A stretch of DNA of 33,131 bases, taken from positions 1 through 33,131 of the forward strand of contig CAZMUD010000006.1 of NCBI GenBank assembly GCA_964569715.1, written 5' to 3'. Position 1 is the stretch's first letter. The number at the start of each line of letters is the position of its first letter. Positions 33,111-33,131 of this stretch are shown in pieces. The notes under the pieces were generated by a model that made no database searches, was not told where the DNA came from, and saw nothing but the letters and a program-made list of their open reading frames with translations. Origin of the DNA: CAZMUD01 sp964569715. GTDB lineage: Bacteria; Chloroflexota; Dehalococcoidia; Dehalococcoidales; UBA2162. The position numbers were made by a program, and so were the translations under genes.

Positions 33111-33131
33111 ATGTTAACTCTACTTTCCTAA

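Overview
The window looks bacterial and is almost entirely one large surface-glycan locus. Shine-Dalgarno sites, GTG and TTG starts, short intergenic gaps and 1- to 4-base start/stop overlaps are visible throughout. The first gene encodes a DUF2206 membrane protein, a family I know mainly from Chloroflexota (Dehalococcoidia) and methanogenic archaea. With the otherwise bacterial gene set, an uncultured Chloroflexota-type bacterium is my best guess, held with modest confidence. A run of exactly 100 Ns inside one gene points to a scaffolded, probably metagenomic, assembly.

Layout. Bases 1-4803 are on the plus strand: the end of the DUF2206 protein, two GT4 glycosyltransferases, and between them a short broken stub of a Gfo/Idh/MocA oxidoreductase. 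They converge at about 4804-4828 with a run of 27 minus-strand genes (33110 down to 4829), which reads like one very long operon or several stacked ones. No rRNA, tRNA, CRISPR or intact mobile element is seen, and no gene-free stretch exceeds about 130 bases.

The minus-strand run, in its direction of transcription, falls into blocks. (a) 33110-25255: a class III aminotransferase, PseG, a probable formyltransferase fragment, a Gfo/Idh oxidoreductase, an SDR epimerase, a metallophosphoesterase, a methyltransferase, an ATP-grasp ligase and PseI. This is a nonulosonic (pseudaminic-type) acid cassette lacking PseB, PseC, PseH and PseF in the window. (b) 25198-18313: an asparagine-synthetase-like protein with a shortened PP-loop, two large GT-B-like proteins and a radical SAM/SPASM enzyme between them. 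(c) 18201-10415: an oxidoreductase, a zinc-ribbon methyltransferase-like protein, a SIS isomerase, an HpcH/HpaI aldolase, a HAD phosphatase, a putative sugar O-methyltransferase, a CmoA-family carboxy-SAM synthase, a KdsB-like CMP-sugar synthetase and a 2-hydroxyacid dehydrogenase. (d) 10413-4829: an FkbM methyltransferase, another Rossmann methyltransferase-like protein, a polysaccharide deacetylase coupled to a GNAT acetyltransferase, an RmlD-like reductase and a last methyltransferase.

Two ideas stand out. First, the SIS isomerase, aldolase, HAD phosphatase and KdsB-like genes repeat the logic of Kdo synthesis (KdsD, KdsA, KdsC, KdsB), with the PEP-dependent KdsA replaced by a pyruvate aldolase. 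Second, a CmoA-family protein that keeps the Arg reported to bind the carboxylate of carboxy-SAM sits next to a sugar O-methyltransferase, which suggests carboxymethylation of a glycan. Both are inferences from sequence and context. Gene fragments at two or three block edges suggest the locus was assembled by recombination.
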